From Arthrobacter sp. TPD3018 (lineage in GTDB: Bacteria; Pseudomonadota; Alphaproteobacteria; Sphingomonadales; Sphingomonadaceae): a stretch of DNA of 64,000 nt. Below, piece after piece: positions 44,370 to 53,246 of this stretch (position 1 is its first letter; every line of letters begins with the position of its first letter). Made by a program: the position numbers and the translations under genes. The notes under the pieces are model-generated. The model saw only the letters and a program-made list of their open reading frames with translations, ran no database searches and was not told where the DNA came from. Where the stretch lies: contig QDFQ01000001.1 of NCBI GenBank assembly GCA_003075315.1, positions 847,355-911,354 on the forward strand, given 5' to 3'.

Positions 44370-45059
44370 ATGGACCGTCTCGACACGCCCTCGCCGAACT
44401 TCGACGAGCGGACGCTGCCGATCAGCATGATCGTGCTGCACTACACCGGCATGCAGGATGCCGCCTCTGCGCGCGCGCGCCTGTGCGACCCCGAAGCCAA
44501 GGTTTCGTCGCACTATCTGCTCGACGAAGACGGCACGCTCCACCAGCTCGTCGCTGAGGAACACCGCGCCTGGCACGCCGGCGCGTCGCACTGGCGCGGC
44601 ATCACCGACGTCAATTCGGCGAGCATCGGGATCGAGATCGTCAATCCGGGGCATGAATGGGGCTATCGCCCGTTCCCAGAGGCGCAGATCGAGGCGCTGT
44701 TGCCGCTGGTCGCGGACATCAAGGATCGCCACGGCATCACCCGCGGCAACATCGTCGGCCATTCCGACGTCGCGCCGGTACGCAAGCGCGATCCGGGCGA
44801 GCTGTTCCCCTGGCACCGGCTCGCCCGGCTGCGCCTCGCGCTGCCACGGCCGACGCGCAACCTGCTCGACCCGATGTGGACGCAGGCGGGCTTCCTGCTC
44901 GCGCTCGAACGCTTCGGCTATGACGTCACCGATCCGATGGCGGCGATCATGGCGTTCCAGCGCCGTTTCCGCCCCGAACTGATCGACGGCGAGATCGATG
45001 CCGAATGCCGCATGATCCTGCTCGCACTCTTGCTTCCCAAACCGCAGGGGGATGACTGA
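44370..45059 (+). CDS. N-acetylmuramoyl-L-alanine amidase (Amidase_2, AmpD-like)
   Basis: A 229-residue zinc amidase that cleaves the lactyl-alanine bond of muropeptides. It has the first metal His in IVLHYTGM, the HAWHAG motif written here as RAWHAGAS, and GHSDVAPVRKRDPG with the second His and the metal Asp. A C-terminal helical region (about 170-229) resembles a peptidoglycan-binding domain. No signal peptide is visible, which favours cytoplasmic recycling. The ATG at 44370 is the first good start. Confidence 0.9.
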   Translation: MDRLDTPSPNFDERTLPISMIVLHYTGMQDAASARARLCDPEAKVSSHYLLDEDGTLHQLVAEEHRAWHAGASHWRGITDVNSASIGIEIVNPGHEWGYRPFPEAQIEALLPLVADIKDRHGITRGNIVGHSDVAPVRKRDPGELFPWHRLARLRLALPRPTRNLLDPMWTQAGFLLALERFGYDVTDPMAAIMAFQRRFRPELIDGEIDAECRMILLALLLPKPQGDD

Positions 45060-45110
45060 CCTTTGCGAACCGCGCGGAAAGCGCGTTTCGGTGGCGGTGC
45101 CGGCCCGCTT

Positions 45111-45136
45111 CCCTAGCGCGTCTTATCGCGCTAGGG
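45111..45136. terminator. Perfect hairpin between amidase gene and rnpB
   Basis: CCCTAGCGCG and CGCGCTAGGG form a perfect 10-bp stem with a 6-base loop, ending 10 bases before the RNase P RNA helix P1. It has no T-run. It may end the amidase transcript or sit inside the rnpB promoter. Confidence 0.45.
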
Positions 45137-45146
45137 CGAACACCGT

Positions 45147-45507
45147 CAGAGGGTCGGGCGGCCGCGGGCACCGCAAGGTGCGCGAGGAAAGTCCGGGCTC
45201 CGCGAAACGACGGTGCCGGGTAACGCCCGGCGGGGGCGACCCCAGGGACAGTGCCACAGAGAGCAGACGGCCACTCCTTCGGGACGGTCATGGTGAAAGG
45301 GTGCGGTAAGAGCGCACCGCGCGACCGGTAACGGAAGCGGCACGGCAAACCCCACCGGGAGCAAAACCGAATAGGGACGGCACATGGGCTTCGTTTCAGC
45401 TCGTCGTCCGGGTTGGTTGCTGGAGGCGTCGCGCAAGCGTCGTCCTAGAGGAATGGTCGCCCAGTCCCTTCGGGGATGGACAGAACCCGGCTTACAGACC
45501 CTCTGGC
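45147..45507 (+). ncRNA. rnpB: RNase P RNA, bacterial class A
   Basis: The catalytic RNA of RNase P, which trims tRNA 5' ends. Helix P1 forms between 45147-45155 and 45497-45505. The universally conserved GAGGAAAGTCCGGGCTCC lies at 45184-45201, ACAGAGAGCAGAC in the P10-P11 area and CAGAACCCGGCTTACAG at 45481-45497. The length, about 360 bases, is normal for alphaproteobacteria. The ends are set by P1 and could be off by a few bases. Confidence 0.93.
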
Positions 45508-45564
45508 GTTTACTCGTGACGGTAGGGCGTTGCGCGGCGGCGCCCAGCGCTTATGTGGATGGGG

Positions 45565-46104
45565 ATGGCGCGTAATCCCACCCGTTCGAACGACTGGGGC
45601 TTTCCCCGCTGGCGCGGCTACGGCTCGTCGCGCGAGGCGACCACGGTCCGCCTGTGCGACCGGCACGGCTGCGACGCGCCGGGCAATTGCCCCGCACCCA
45701 AATCGCCCAACAGCCCCGATCGCTGGTATTTCTGCGAGGCGCATGCCGCCGAATACAATCGCGGCTGGAATTATTTCGAAGGCCTGTCCGCCGAGGAAGC
45801 GGCCCAGCGCGAGGCCTCGGAAAGCCGCACCGCATCGGGCTATGCCAATGCCAGCCATTACGCCTGGGGCGGCCCCGGCGACGGCAGCCGCTCACGCGAC
45901 GAGATGCGCGCGCTGGAAGCGCTCGAGCTGGAGAGCGACGCCGATTTCGATGCGGTGAAGGCGGCGTGGCGCCGGCTCGCCAAGGCGAATCATCCGGACG
46001 TCCGCCCCGGCGATGCCGATGCGGCCGTCCGCTTCCAGGCGGTACAGGCGGCCTATGAGGTTTTGCGGACGGCAGAGGAGCGGCGCGAGTGGCGCCCCAG
46101 CTGA
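45565..46104 (+). CDS. J-domain protein with N-terminal cysteine-rich part
   Basis: The 179-residue protein has a C-terminal J-domain (about 120-175) with HPD in KANHPDVRPG, so it should stimulate a DnaK partner. The N-terminal part has four Cys (CDRHGCDAPGNC and a later CEAH) that could bind zinc. I chose the third possible ATG, 45565, whose product begins MARNPTRSNDWGFPRWRGY as in related proteins; 45553 and 45559 are alternatives. It overlaps the next gene by 16 bases. Confidence 0.86.
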   Translation: MARNPTRSNDWGFPRWRGYGSSREATTVRLCDRHGCDAPGNCPAPKSPNSPDRWYFCEAHAAEYNRGWNYFEGLSAEEAAQREASESRTASGYANASHYAWGGPGDGSRSRDEMRALEALELESDADFDAVKAAWRRLAKANHPDVRPGDADAAVRFQAVQAAYEVLRTAEERREWRPS

Positions 46105-46409
46105 AGCACGTCCCCAGCGCCTGGTCCGGCGCGGTCCTGGTCTGCGGCAAATGTTCGAAGAAGATCGACGGCGGCTTCGGCAAAAAGGGCCGCACGCCGC
46201 TGGCCAAGGTGTTGCGCAAGATCCTCGGGCTGAAGAAGGGTCGCAAGGCGCCGCTCGGCGTGGTGGAAACGCGCTGCCTCGGCGTCTGCCCGCGCGGCGC
46301 GGTGGCCCTGATCGACGGCCGCGATCCGCATCGCTGGCTGGTCGTGCCGCAAGGCGCGGACGTGGCGGAACTGGCGGCGCGGCTGGCGCCGGCGCCGGAG
46401 GCGGGCTGA
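46089..46409 (+). CDS. (2Fe-2S) ferredoxin domain protein, thioredoxin-like fold
   Basis: A 106-residue protein with the four-cysteine pattern CGKC and, later, CLGVC of thioredoxin-like 2Fe-2S ferredoxins. A Lys/Gly-rich loop (GKKGRTPLAK) lies between the Cys pairs. It starts with GTG at 46089, inside the end of the J-domain gene. The partner enzyme is unknown. Confidence 0.83.
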   Translation: MAPQLKHVPSAWSGAVLVCGKCSKKIDGGFGKKGRTPLAKVLRKILGLKKGRKAPLGVVETRCLGVCPRGAVALIDGRDPHRWLVVPQGADVAELAARLAPAPEAG

Positions 46410-46427
46410 GAGGCGCCCCACACTCCC

Positions 46428-46534
46428 CGTCACCCCGGACTCGTTCCGGGGTCCACTCTGCGGCGAGGGGGCTGGCTGGAGGCGTGAACGTCCCCTAGCG
46501 GCCTGGTGGACCCCGGAACGAGTCCGGGGTGACG
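46428..46534. repeat. Palindromic repeat, long GTCACCCCGGAC subtype
   Basis: Opens with CGTCACCCCGGACTCGTTCC and closes with GGAACGAGTCCGGGGTGACG, with inner arms GTCCAC and GTGGAC. It fills the gap between convergent genes (ferredoxin and sufE). Confidence 0.9.
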
Positions 46535-46562
46535 ACGTGGGAGAAGCTTCGTCCCGAAATCA

Positions 46563-46967
46563 TCAAACGTACCGCGCCGCTGTCTCGCGGATCAGCGCGA
46601 TCATGTTCGGAATGCCCTGCGTCCGGTTGGAACTCAGCTGGTTCTTGAGGTCGAACGACGCCAGCTCTCCCTCGATATCGGTCGCCAGGATATCGCCCGG
46701 CGCGCGGTCCTGCACGGTGAGCAGCACTAGTGCGATGATCCCCTTGGTGATCGCAGCATTGCTGTCCGCCAGGAAATGCAGCGTGCCGTGGTCGCGGCGC
46801 GTGGGATACACCCATACCGACGCCGAACAGCCCCGCACCAGCGTCGCCTCGGTCTTCAGCGCATCCGGCATGGGTTCGAGCGCGCGGCCCAGGTCGATCA
46901 GCAACCGATAGCGATCGTCGGCATCCAGAAAGTCATATTCGTCGCGAAGGTCGGCGAGGCTGGTCAT
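46563..46967 (-). CDS. sufE: SufE family sulfur acceptor protein
   Basis: SufE takes sulfur from the desulfurase SufS for iron-sulfur cluster assembly. The 134-residue protein has the acceptor Cys in VRGCSASVWV (near residue 46) and the C-terminal NRTQGIPNMI typical of the family. The ATG at 46965-46967 gives the standard length; longer in-frame sequence is intergenic. No other suf genes are adjacent. Confidence 0.92.
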   Translation of the reverse strand: MTSLADLRDEYDFLDADDRYRLLIDLGRALEPMPDALKTEATLVRGCSASVWVYPTRRDHGTLHFLADSNAAITKGIIALVLLTVQDRAPGDILATDIEGELASFDLKNQLSSNRTQGIPNMIALIRETAARYV

Positions 46968-47064
46968 GCCAAGCGCGGTACAGGCGAGGGGAGGGCGGGG
47001 CAACCGGGTGCGGGGTTCGGCAGGTATCCCTGCTCCCGGTCGTGCTTGCCCGCGACACCCCAAC

Positions 47065-47129
47065 CGTCATCCCAGCGAAGGCTGGGGTCGTCCATGTGAT
47101 AGCACGCGACCGGCGTCGCTGGGGTGACG
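47065..47129. repeat. Palindromic repeat, CCCAGCGAAGGCTGGG subtype
   Basis: Opens with CGTCATCCCAGCGAAGGCTG and ends GCGTCGCTGGGGTGACG. It is a shorter or eroded relative of the elements at 9085 and 35561, located between sufE and rplL. Confidence 0.75.
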
Positions 47130-47180
47130 TCTTCGAGCGGATGGTCCGGGCGCGCGCCGTCGCCACGTCTCACAGACACG

Positions 47181-47212
47181 AAAAAGGGCGGCCTCCTTGC
47201 GGGGGCCGCCCT
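47181..47212 (-). terminator. Intrinsic terminator of rplJ-rplL
   Basis: On the minus strand a GC stem, AAGGGCGGCC with its complement, is followed by TTTTT. It is the last structure of a hairpin-rich 3' untranslated region. Confidence 0.9.
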
Positions 47213-47334
47213 TGATCTGTCGCTTCGGTCGGCCGTCATGGGCAAAGCCCATGACGTCGAAGCTCGGCTCACGCCGAGCCCGGCCGGCCTTGCGGGAGTG
47301 CGGCGGGCTGGCCCGCCGTCTCTCCCGCTGCGGC
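47213..47334 (-). other. Hairpin-rich 3' untranslated region after rplL
   Basis: Reading on the minus strand from the rplL stop there is a nested stem (GCGGGAG outer, GGCGGGC inner, each with its complement), then CTCGGC-GTGA-GCCGAG, then GTCATGGGC-TTT-GCCCATGAC enclosed by CTTCG/CGAAG, and finally the terminator. No coding frame fits. Confidence 0.75.
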
Positions 47335-47712
47335 TTACTTCAGCTCGACGGTCGCGCCGGCTTCTTCAAGCTGCTTCTTGACCTTCTCGGCCTCGTCCTT
47401 GTTCACGCCTTCCTTGACCGGCTTCGGCGCGCCCTCGACGAGAGCCTTCGCTTCGGTCAGGCCCAGGCCGGTGATCGCGCGGACTTCCTTGATGACGTTG
47501 ATCTTCTTGCCACCGTCGCCGGTCAGGATCACGTCGAACTCGGTCTTCTCTTCAGCGGCCGGAGCGGCAGCGCCACCGCCAGCAGCCGGAGCAGCGGCAA
47601 CAGCCGCAGCGGCCGAAACGCCCCACTTCTCTTCGAGCATCTTCGACAGCTCAGCGGCTTCGAGGACGGTCAGTTCGCTCAGGCTCTCAACGAGCGCGTT
47701 CAGGTCTGCCAT
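47335..47712 (-). CDS. rplL: 50S ribosomal protein L7/L12
   Basis: The 125-residue stalk protein has the N-terminal dimerisation domain, an Ala-rich hinge (about 33-55) and the conserved C-terminal domain that recruits translation factors ([20 protein letters not shown]). It follows rplJ, as usual, with a 76-base gap. The gene normally next, rpoB, is not here; a terminator and sufE follow instead. Confidence 0.97.
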   Translation of the reverse strand: MADLNALVESLSELTVLEAAELSKMLEEKWGVSAAAAVAAAPAAGGGAAAPAAEEKTEFDVILTGDGGKKINVIKEVRAITGLGLTEAKALVEGAPKPVKEGVNKDEAEKVKKQLEEAGATVELK

Positions 47713-47788
47713 GGTACTTCCTTCATAGTTCGGGGCATTGCCCCGGAGTGTCGTTCACAAAATCGCTTGAGGCCAAGCGCCTGAAAGA

Positions 47789-48304
47789 TCAGGCGGCTTC
47801 CTTCTCGGCATAGGCCGACAGCACGCGCGCGATCTGCGCCGCGGGAGCCTGGGTGATCGTCGCGAGCTTCGTTGCCGGAGCAACGATGAGGCCCACGATC
47901 TTCGCACGCAGTTCGTCCAGCGACGGCATGGTGGCGAGCGCCTGCACACCGGCTACGTCGAGAGCCGTCGCGCCCATCGATCCGCCCACGATTTCGAACT
48001 TGTCGTTCGTCTTCGCGAATTCGACCGCAACCTTGGCTGCGGCGACCGGATCGACCGAGGAGGCAAGGCCGACCGGACCGGTGAGCATATCGCCCAGCGC
48101 GCCATAGTCGGTGCCATCGAGTGCGATCTTGGCAAGCTTGTTCTTCGAGACCTTGTAGGTCGCGCCGGCATCACGCATCAGATTGCGCAGTCGCGTGGAC
48201 TGCGCCACCGTCATTCCGTTGTTGCGGGTGACAACCACCACGCCGACCTCGGAAAAGGTGCGATTCAACTCGGCAACGGCCGCGGCCTTTTGAGCACGAT
48301 CCAT
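47789..48304 (-). CDS. rplJ: 50S ribosomal protein L10
   Basis: The 171-residue L10 anchors the L7/L12 stalk on 23S rRNA. The motif [19 protein letters not shown] is typical. I took the second ATG (48302-48304), which has GGAGAA upstream, over one nine codons earlier. An RNA leader that likely binds the L10-L12 complex precedes it. Confidence 0.96.
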   Translation of the reverse strand: MDRAQKAAAVAELNRTFSEVGVVVVTRNNGMTVAQSTRLRNLMRDAGATYKVSKNKLAKIALDGTDYGALGDMLTGPVGLASSVDPVAAAKVAVEFAKTNDKFEIVGGSMGATALDVAGVQALATMPSLDELRAKIVGLIVAPATKLATITQAPAAQIARVLSAYAEKEAA

Positions 48305-48309
48305 GCCAT

Positions 48310-48570
48310 TCTCCACGTTTGAGAAGGCCACGCGAAGCGGCCCTCCCGGTTACAAACCGGCAGGGGAGAACCCCGGCCGGGGTTGTCCATCGATGGGGAA
48401 GGGCACCCGTGAAGGTGTAGCAGACCGACGCGAGGCTAACCCCAGGCGGTCCGTCAAATTCCTGTCCCCGTCTCGGCAGGACATTAAGCCGCGGCAAATT
48501 CCGCAGCACCTGCTGTCTTGGACGGATGCACGGCAGGCGAACCCGCCGGCAAGGCCGCGCACATAGCGGA
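48310..48570 (-). promoter_or_regulatory. Ribosomal protein L10 leader (5' untranslated regulatory RNA)
   Basis: This 260-base region before rplJ on the minus strand has several stems, for example the one around CCCCGGCCGGGG and GGTTTGTAACC, and the segments GCAGGTGCTGCGG and TTAATGTCCTGCCGAGACGG usual before rplJ in alphaproteobacteria. L10(L12)4 binding to such leaders represses translation of the operon. Exact limits and fold are not determined. Confidence 0.65.
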
Positions 48571-48746
48571 AATACCGCCCGAGTCAATCGGGCGCATAGG
48601 TCTTCCCCCAAAGGGAGGCGTGTCTTCAATCCGTCATGTCCATTTCATCCGGCCGTCATCCGATCGCAATCCCCCTGCCGCTTTCGCCCGCCAAAACGGG
48701 GATCGCACCGCCGGCCAAAGGGCCGCGATATCGGGGGAATTTCATC

Positions 48747-51227
48747 ATGACCATGCTCGACCAGCCGGCCATCGGCTATGACGACGGCGACATCGATACC
48801 AATGTCAGCGCGAACGGCCATATCAACGATCTGATCGCGCTCCGCTATTCGCGCCGCCAGACGCTGCGCGGCGGCCTGTCGGCGATGAGCATGGCGGTGT
48901 TCGGCGGTGCGATGCTGGCGGGCTGCGACAAGGACGACACCCGCCGCGCCACGACGGTGACCGCGGGCGATGCGACCAGCACCACCAGCGGCAAGACGGT
49001 GACGTTGGTCGGCACGGTTACCAGCGGTACGGCGAGCAGCACGGGCTGGACACAGACGAGCGGCCCGATGGTCGCGCTGAGCACCACGTCGACCGGCACC
49101 GCCACCTTCACCGCACCCGCGGTGACGCAGAGCACGGTCCTCGGCTTCCAATTCGCCAGCACCTCGTCGGATGGCATCCGCTCGATCGCCGACACCAGCG
49201 TCACCGTCGCGCCCGCGATCCTCGATTTCACCGCGGTGCCCAAGAGCCTGGCCGACGTCGTCGCCGTGCCCTCGGGCTATCAGGTGGCCGTGCTCTACCG
49301 GCTCGGCGATCCGATCAACGGCAGTGTCGGCGCTTATGCCAATGACGGCAGCGACACGACCTTCTCTGCGCGCGCGGGTGATCATCACGACGGCATGAGC
49401 TATTTCGGCCTCGCCGCCAGTGGCACCACGCCGGACGCGAGCAACAGTAGCCGCGGCCTGCTGGTGATGAACCACGAGAATATCACCGAAAGCTACCTCC
49501 ACCCCAATGGCCCGACCAACCTGTCGTCGGGCGTCCGCCCGACCGCCGAGGTGCTGAAGGAGATGGAATGCCACGGCGTCAGCGTGATCGAGATCACGCG
49601 CGGCACCAGCGCCTGGAGCTACAGCAGCACCAGCAGCTTCAATCGTCGCATCACGCCGTTCACGCCGACCAGCTTCTCGGGGCCGGTGGCCGGCAGCGCC
49701 CTGCTCTACACGGCCTATGCGACCAACGGCCGCACCGGCCGCGGCACGATCAACAATTGCGCCAACGGTCGCATGCCGTGGAACACCTATCTGACCGCGG
49801 AAGAAAATTGGGCGGGCTATTTCCGCCGCGATTCGGGTGACAACACGCGCCGCGCCGCCGCGGTGGGGGCCAAGTCGGTCACCGCCTTCTCGCGCTATGG
49901 CCTCAGCGAGCGTGCCGGCAATTATCGCTGGACCTTCTCCGACGCGCCGACCTCGGGCGACACGACCCGCGTCGCGAAGTTCAACGCGACGATCGATCCG
50001 ACCAAGGCGGCCGACGGCACGCAGGATTTCCGCAACGAACCCAATCAATACGGCTGGATCGTCGAAATCGACCCGTTCGACCCGTCGTCGACCCCGCGCA
50101 AGCGCACCGCGCTCGGCCGTATGAACCATGAAGGCTGCGTCGTCGGCCGCACCATCGCCGGTGTTCGCCCGGCTTTCTACATGGGCGACGATGCGCAGAA
50201 CGAATATCTCTACAAGTTCGTCTCGGCGACGCCCTGGTCCGATGCCGACGCCACCGCGAGCAACCGCCTGTCGATCGGCGACAAATATCTCGACAGCGGC
50301 ACGCTCTACGTCGCCAAGCTCAACGCGGACGGCAGCGGCCAATGGCTGCCGCTCGTGTTCGGGCAGGGGCCGCTGACCGCGGGCAATGCCGCCTACGCCT
50401 TCGCCGATCAGGCCGATGTACTGACCCACGCCCGCCTTGCCGGCGACGCACTGGGCGCGACCAAGATGGATCGTCCCGAATGGACCGCGGTCAATCCGGT
50501 CAACGGCCAGATGTACCTGACGCTGACCAACAATTCGTCGCGCACCGCCGCCACTACCGACGCCGCCAATCCGCGCGCCTATAGCGACCCCAAGACGACC
50601 GGCGGCCAGACCAACGGCAATCCCAACGGCCACGTCATCCGCCTGCGCGAGACCGGCGACACCAGCGAGGCGACGAGCTTCACCTGGGATATCTACGCCT
50701 TCGGGGCGGGCGCGGACCTCAACCCCGCCAACATCAACCTGTCGAACCTCGATGCGACGAACGACTTCTCGTCGCCGGACGGCCTGTGGTTCGCGCGGCC
50801 CAGCAACGTCGCGGGACAGGGGACGCCGCTGATGTGGATCCAGACCGACGACGGCGCCTATACCGATGTCACCAATTGCATGATGCTCGCCGCGATCCCC
50901 GGCACGGTCGGCGATGGCGGAACGCGGACGATCACGAACAGCCTGAACGGCGTCACCGCCAGCCAGACGACGCGGATCGGCAAGGCACCCGGCACGTCGC
51001 TGAAACGCTTCTTGGTCGGCCCGAAGCAGTGCGAGATCACCGGCATCGATTCGACGCCGGACGGCCGGACGCTGTTCGTCAACATCCAGCATCCGGGCGA
51101 AAACGGCGGTCCCGCCAACATCACCAGCAACTGGCCGCAGAGCCAGGCGACCGGCACCGGCACCGGCCGTCCGCGCTCGGCCACGATCGTCATCACGAAG
51201 ACGGATGGCGGCATCATCGGCCTGTGA
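48747..51227 (+). CDS. PhoX-family protein (DUF839), Tat-exported
   Basis: An 826-residue protein of the PhoX/DUF839 group, Ca/Fe-dependent alkaline phosphatase relatives. A twin-arginine signal, SRRQTLRGG, at about residues 36-44 precedes a hydrophobic stretch and Cys (MLAGC), so it may be a Tat lipoprotein. An Ig-like Thr/Ser-rich domain (about 60-155) is followed by the beta-propeller catalytic part with LLVMNHENITESYLHP and GRMPWNTYLTAEEN. I chose the ATG at 48747, seven bases after GGGGGAA. A periplasmic or surface phosphatase role is likely, not proven. Confidence 0.88.
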   Translation: MTMLDQPAIGYDDGDIDTNVSANGHINDLIALRYSRRQTLRGGLSAMSMAVFGGAMLAGCDKDDTRRATTVTAGDATSTTSGKTVTLVGTVTSGTASSTGWTQTSGPMVALSTTSTGTATFTAPAVTQSTVLGFQFASTSSDGIRSIADTSVTVAPAILDFTAVPKSLADVVAVPSGYQVAVLYRLGDPINGSVGAYANDGSDTTFSARAGDHHDGMSYFGLAASGTTPDASNSSRGLLVMNHENITESYLHPNGPTNLSSGVRPTAEVLKEMECHGVSVIEITRGTSAWSYSSTSSFNRRITPFTPTSFSGPVAGSALLYTAYATNGRTGRGTINNCANGRMPWNTYLTAEENWAGYFRRDSGDNTRRAAAVGAKSVTAFSRYGLSERAGNYRWTFSDAPTSGDTTRVAKFNATIDPTKAADGTQDFRNEPNQYGWIVEIDPFDPSSTPRKRTALGRMNHEGCVVGRTIAGVRPAFYMGDDAQNEYLYKFVSATPWSDADATASNRLSIGDKYLDSGTLYVAKLNADGSGQWLPLVFGQGPLTAGNAAYAFADQADVLTHARLAGDALGATKMDRPEWTAVNPVNGQMYLTLTNNSSRTAATTDAANPRAYSDPKTTGGQTNGNPNGHVIRLRETGDTSEATSFTWDIYAFGAGADLNPANINLSNLDATNDFSSPDGLWFARPSNVAGQGTPLMWIQTDDGAYTDVTNCMMLAAIPGTVGDGGTRTITNSLNGVTASQTTRIGKAPGTSLKRFLVGPKQCEITGIDSTPDGRTLFVNIQHPGENGGPANITSNWPQSQATGTGTGRPRSATIVITKTDGGIIGL

Positions 51228-51237
51228 TCTGACCACG

Positions 51238-51268
51238 GCGACCGCGGGTGATCGGCACCCGCGGTCGC
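51238..51268 (+). terminator. Hairpin after the PhoX-family gene
   Basis: A perfect 13-bp stem (GCGACCGCGGGTG with its complement) and 5-base loop lies ten bases past the stop and is followed by TTGTATC. The T-run is poor but the stem is strong. Confidence 0.7.
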
Positions 51269-51405
51269 TTGTATCAAAAAAAGTCCGCTTTCGACCCGTG
51301 TCGGGAACCTCCCGTTAAAGAGTGGCGCGGCATAGCAGTGCCTATGACCCAAAGTGCCATCCCTCTATCGTCGATCGTGGGCCCCTTTCGCCCAGGGGGG
51401 CGGCC

Positions 51406-51903
51406 GTGAAGCAGCGGGAGCCACGCCGTAAGGTGATGGTGCGCGCCCGTATGCGCCGCGGCACCGGCTGGGGCGACGTCACGATCCACAATATGTCGTC
51501 GCGCGGGCTGCTCGCCACCGCGGACGAGGAATATCGCCCGGGCACGGTCATCGAAATCCGGCGCATCCATCACATCATCGTCGGCCGCGTCGTCTGGGCC
51601 AAGGGCCAGTATTTCGGGGTCCGCACGCAGGACAAGATCGACATCGACGGCATCGTGTCGGCCAAGCCGCCGGCGCAAAAGCCGGGGACCGAGGGCGGCG
51701 CGTCCGGCCCGGACCGTCGCGGCGCCAATCGCGCCGTCTCCGTCGCCGAGCGGGAGGAGAAGAGCCGCCGCTTCGCCGCGCGCTTCCAGTTCGTCATCAT
51801 GCTGATCGGCATCGGCGCGGCAGGGCTGATCGCGGTGCAATATGTGTCGGGCGTGCTATCCACCCCGCTCGCCGCCGTCAGCGCCGCGCTCGACGGCAAG
51901 TAA
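51406..51903 (+). CDS. PilZ-domain protein with C-terminal membrane segment
   Basis: A 165-residue protein with an N-terminal PilZ fold: REPRRKVMVRARMR carries the RxxxR c-di-GMP motif and HNMSSRGL stands for the D/NxSxxG motif. A basic linker (about 95-125) leads to one membrane span (FVIMLIGIGAAGLIAVQY). It probably binds c-di-GMP at the inner membrane. The GTG at 51406 has AGGGGGG upstream; an ATG at 51322 would add unlike sequence. Confidence 0.83.
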   Translation: MKQREPRRKVMVRARMRRGTGWGDVTIHNMSSRGLLATADEEYRPGTVIEIRRIHHIIVGRVVWAKGQYFGVRTQDKIDIDGIVSAKPPAQKPGTEGGASGPDRRGANRAVSVAEREEKSRRFAARFQFVIMLIGIGAAGLIAVQYVSGVLSTPLAAVSAALDGK

Positions 51904-51910
51904 GCCCGGC

Positions 51911-52490
51911 GGGTCGTTCCAGACGCTCCGTCACCGCGGACTTGGTCCGGGTTTCACCGGGCCGCGGGGGCGTTCTCGCCTTTGGTCGTGCCCCTCGCCG
52001 CGGAGTGGACCGCGGAACTAGTCCGGGGTGACGGGTGGGTGGGGGCAGCCGTTCCGAACCACGTCCAGCGCGAGACGGGCCGGGGTTGCTGGTCATGCGC
52101 CGGAGGCCAGCTGGGCCTGCCGGGCAGTTCCAAACGCTTCGTCACCCCGGACTTGGTCCGGGGTCCACCGGGCCGCGGGGGCGTTCTTGCCTTCGGCCGT
52201 CCCCCTCGCCACGGAGTGGACCCCGGAACGAGTCCGGGTGACGGGTGGGTTGGGGGCAGCCGTTTCGAACCACGTCCAATGCTAGAAGGTCCGGGGTGCT
52301 CGCCATGCGCCGGGGGCAGCTAGGCCCGTCGGGTCGTTCCAGACGCTTCGTCACCCCGGACTTGGTCCGGGGTCCACCGGGCCGCGGGGGCGTTCTCGCC
52401 TTTGGCCGTCTCCCTCGCCGTGGAGTGGACCCCGGACCTAGTCCGGGTGACGGGTGGGTGGGGCAGCCGTTTCGAGCTACGTTCAACGCA
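51911..52490. repeat. Tandem array of three 210-bp units, each holding a palindromic repeat
   Basis: Three direct units start at 51911, 52122 and 52331 (spacing 211 and 209) with GGGTCGTTCCAGACGCT-like sequence. Each contains a long-subtype palindromic element (51929-52033, 52140-52243, 52349-52452) plus unrelated flank (GGCAGCCGTT, ACCACGTCCA). The last unit is shortened at the rplA terminator. It fills a 646-base gap with no gene. Confidence 0.88.
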
Positions 52491-52494
52491 CGCA

Positions 52495-52524
52495 AAAAGG
52501 GCCGGGATCGCTCCCGGCCCTTTT
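52495..52524 (-). terminator. Intrinsic terminator of rplK-rplA
   Basis: AAAAGGGCCGGGA pairs with TCCCGGCCCTTTT around TCGC; on the minus strand it ends in a T-run. It lies 25 bases past the rplA stop. Confidence 0.92.
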
Positions 52525-52549
52525 CGTTGTTCCGAATGAACGGACAGGC

Positions 52550-53242
52550 TTACGCGCCCGCGACCTCGGCGGTGTCGACGCGGATGCCCGGGCCCATCGT
52601 CGAGCTGACGGCGACCTTGCGGACATACTTGCCCTTGGCGCCCGACGGCTTGGCCTTGACGACCGCATCGACCAGCGCGTCGAAGTTGCGACGCAGGTCT
52701 TCCTGGCTGAACGACGCCTTGCCGATGCCGGAGTGGATGATGCCGGCCTTTTCGACGCGATATTCGACCTGACCGCCCTTGGCGGCCTTCACCGCTTCGG
52801 CGACGTTCATCGTCACGGTGCCGAGCTTCGGGTTCGGCATCAGGCCCTTGGGGCCGAGAACCTTGCCGAGGCGGCCGACAACGCCCATCATGTCCGGGGT
52901 CGCGATGCAGCGATCGAAGTCGATCGTGCCGCCCTGGATCGTCTCCATCAGGTCTTCCGCACCCACGACGTCGGCGCCGGCGGCGCGCGCTTCGTCAGCC
53001 TTCGGACCGCGGGCGAAGACGCCGACGCGAACGGTCTTGCCGGTGCCGGCGGGCAGCGTCACGACGCCGCGGACCATCTGGTCGGCGTGGCGCGGATCGA
53101 CGCCCAGGTTCAGCGCGACTTCGATCGTCTCGTCGAACTTGGCGGTGGCATTCTGCTTCGCGAGCGCGATCGCCTGATCGACGCCGTGCAGCGTTTCCGG
53201 GTTGATGGCGTTCGCCTTCTGCTTCTTGGTCAGCTTGGCCAT
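52550..53242 (-). CDS. rplA: 50S ribosomal protein L1
   Basis: A 230-residue L1, which binds 23S rRNA at the mobile stalk and controls its own operon. The motifs [18 protein letters not shown] and [16 protein letters not shown] are diagnostic. It follows rplK with a four-base gap and ends before a strong terminator. Confidence 0.97.
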   Translation of the reverse strand: MAKLTKKQKANAINPETLHGVDQAIALAKQNATAKFDETIEVALNLGVDPRHADQMVRGVVTLPAGTGKTVRVGVFARGPKADEARAAGADVVGAEDLMETIQGGTIDFDRCIATPDMMGVVGRLGKVLGPKGLMPNPKLGTVTMNVAEAVKAAKGGQVEYRVEKAGIIHSGIGKASFSQEDLRRNFDALVDAVVKAKPSGAKGKYVRKVAVSSTMGPGIRVDTAEVAGA

Positions 53243-53246
53243 TCTA

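Noticed and set aside
48645..51236. A long open frame antisense to the PhoX-family gene, as long as the gene itself
   Set aside because: It has no recognisable domain, and long antisense frames are expected in GC-rich genes with G/C third positions. The plus-strand product has a Tat signal and family motifs.
51911..52490. Tandem repeats considered as a CRISPR array
   Set aside because: The units are 210 bases with repeated rather than unique sequence between palindromes, and no cas genes are present.
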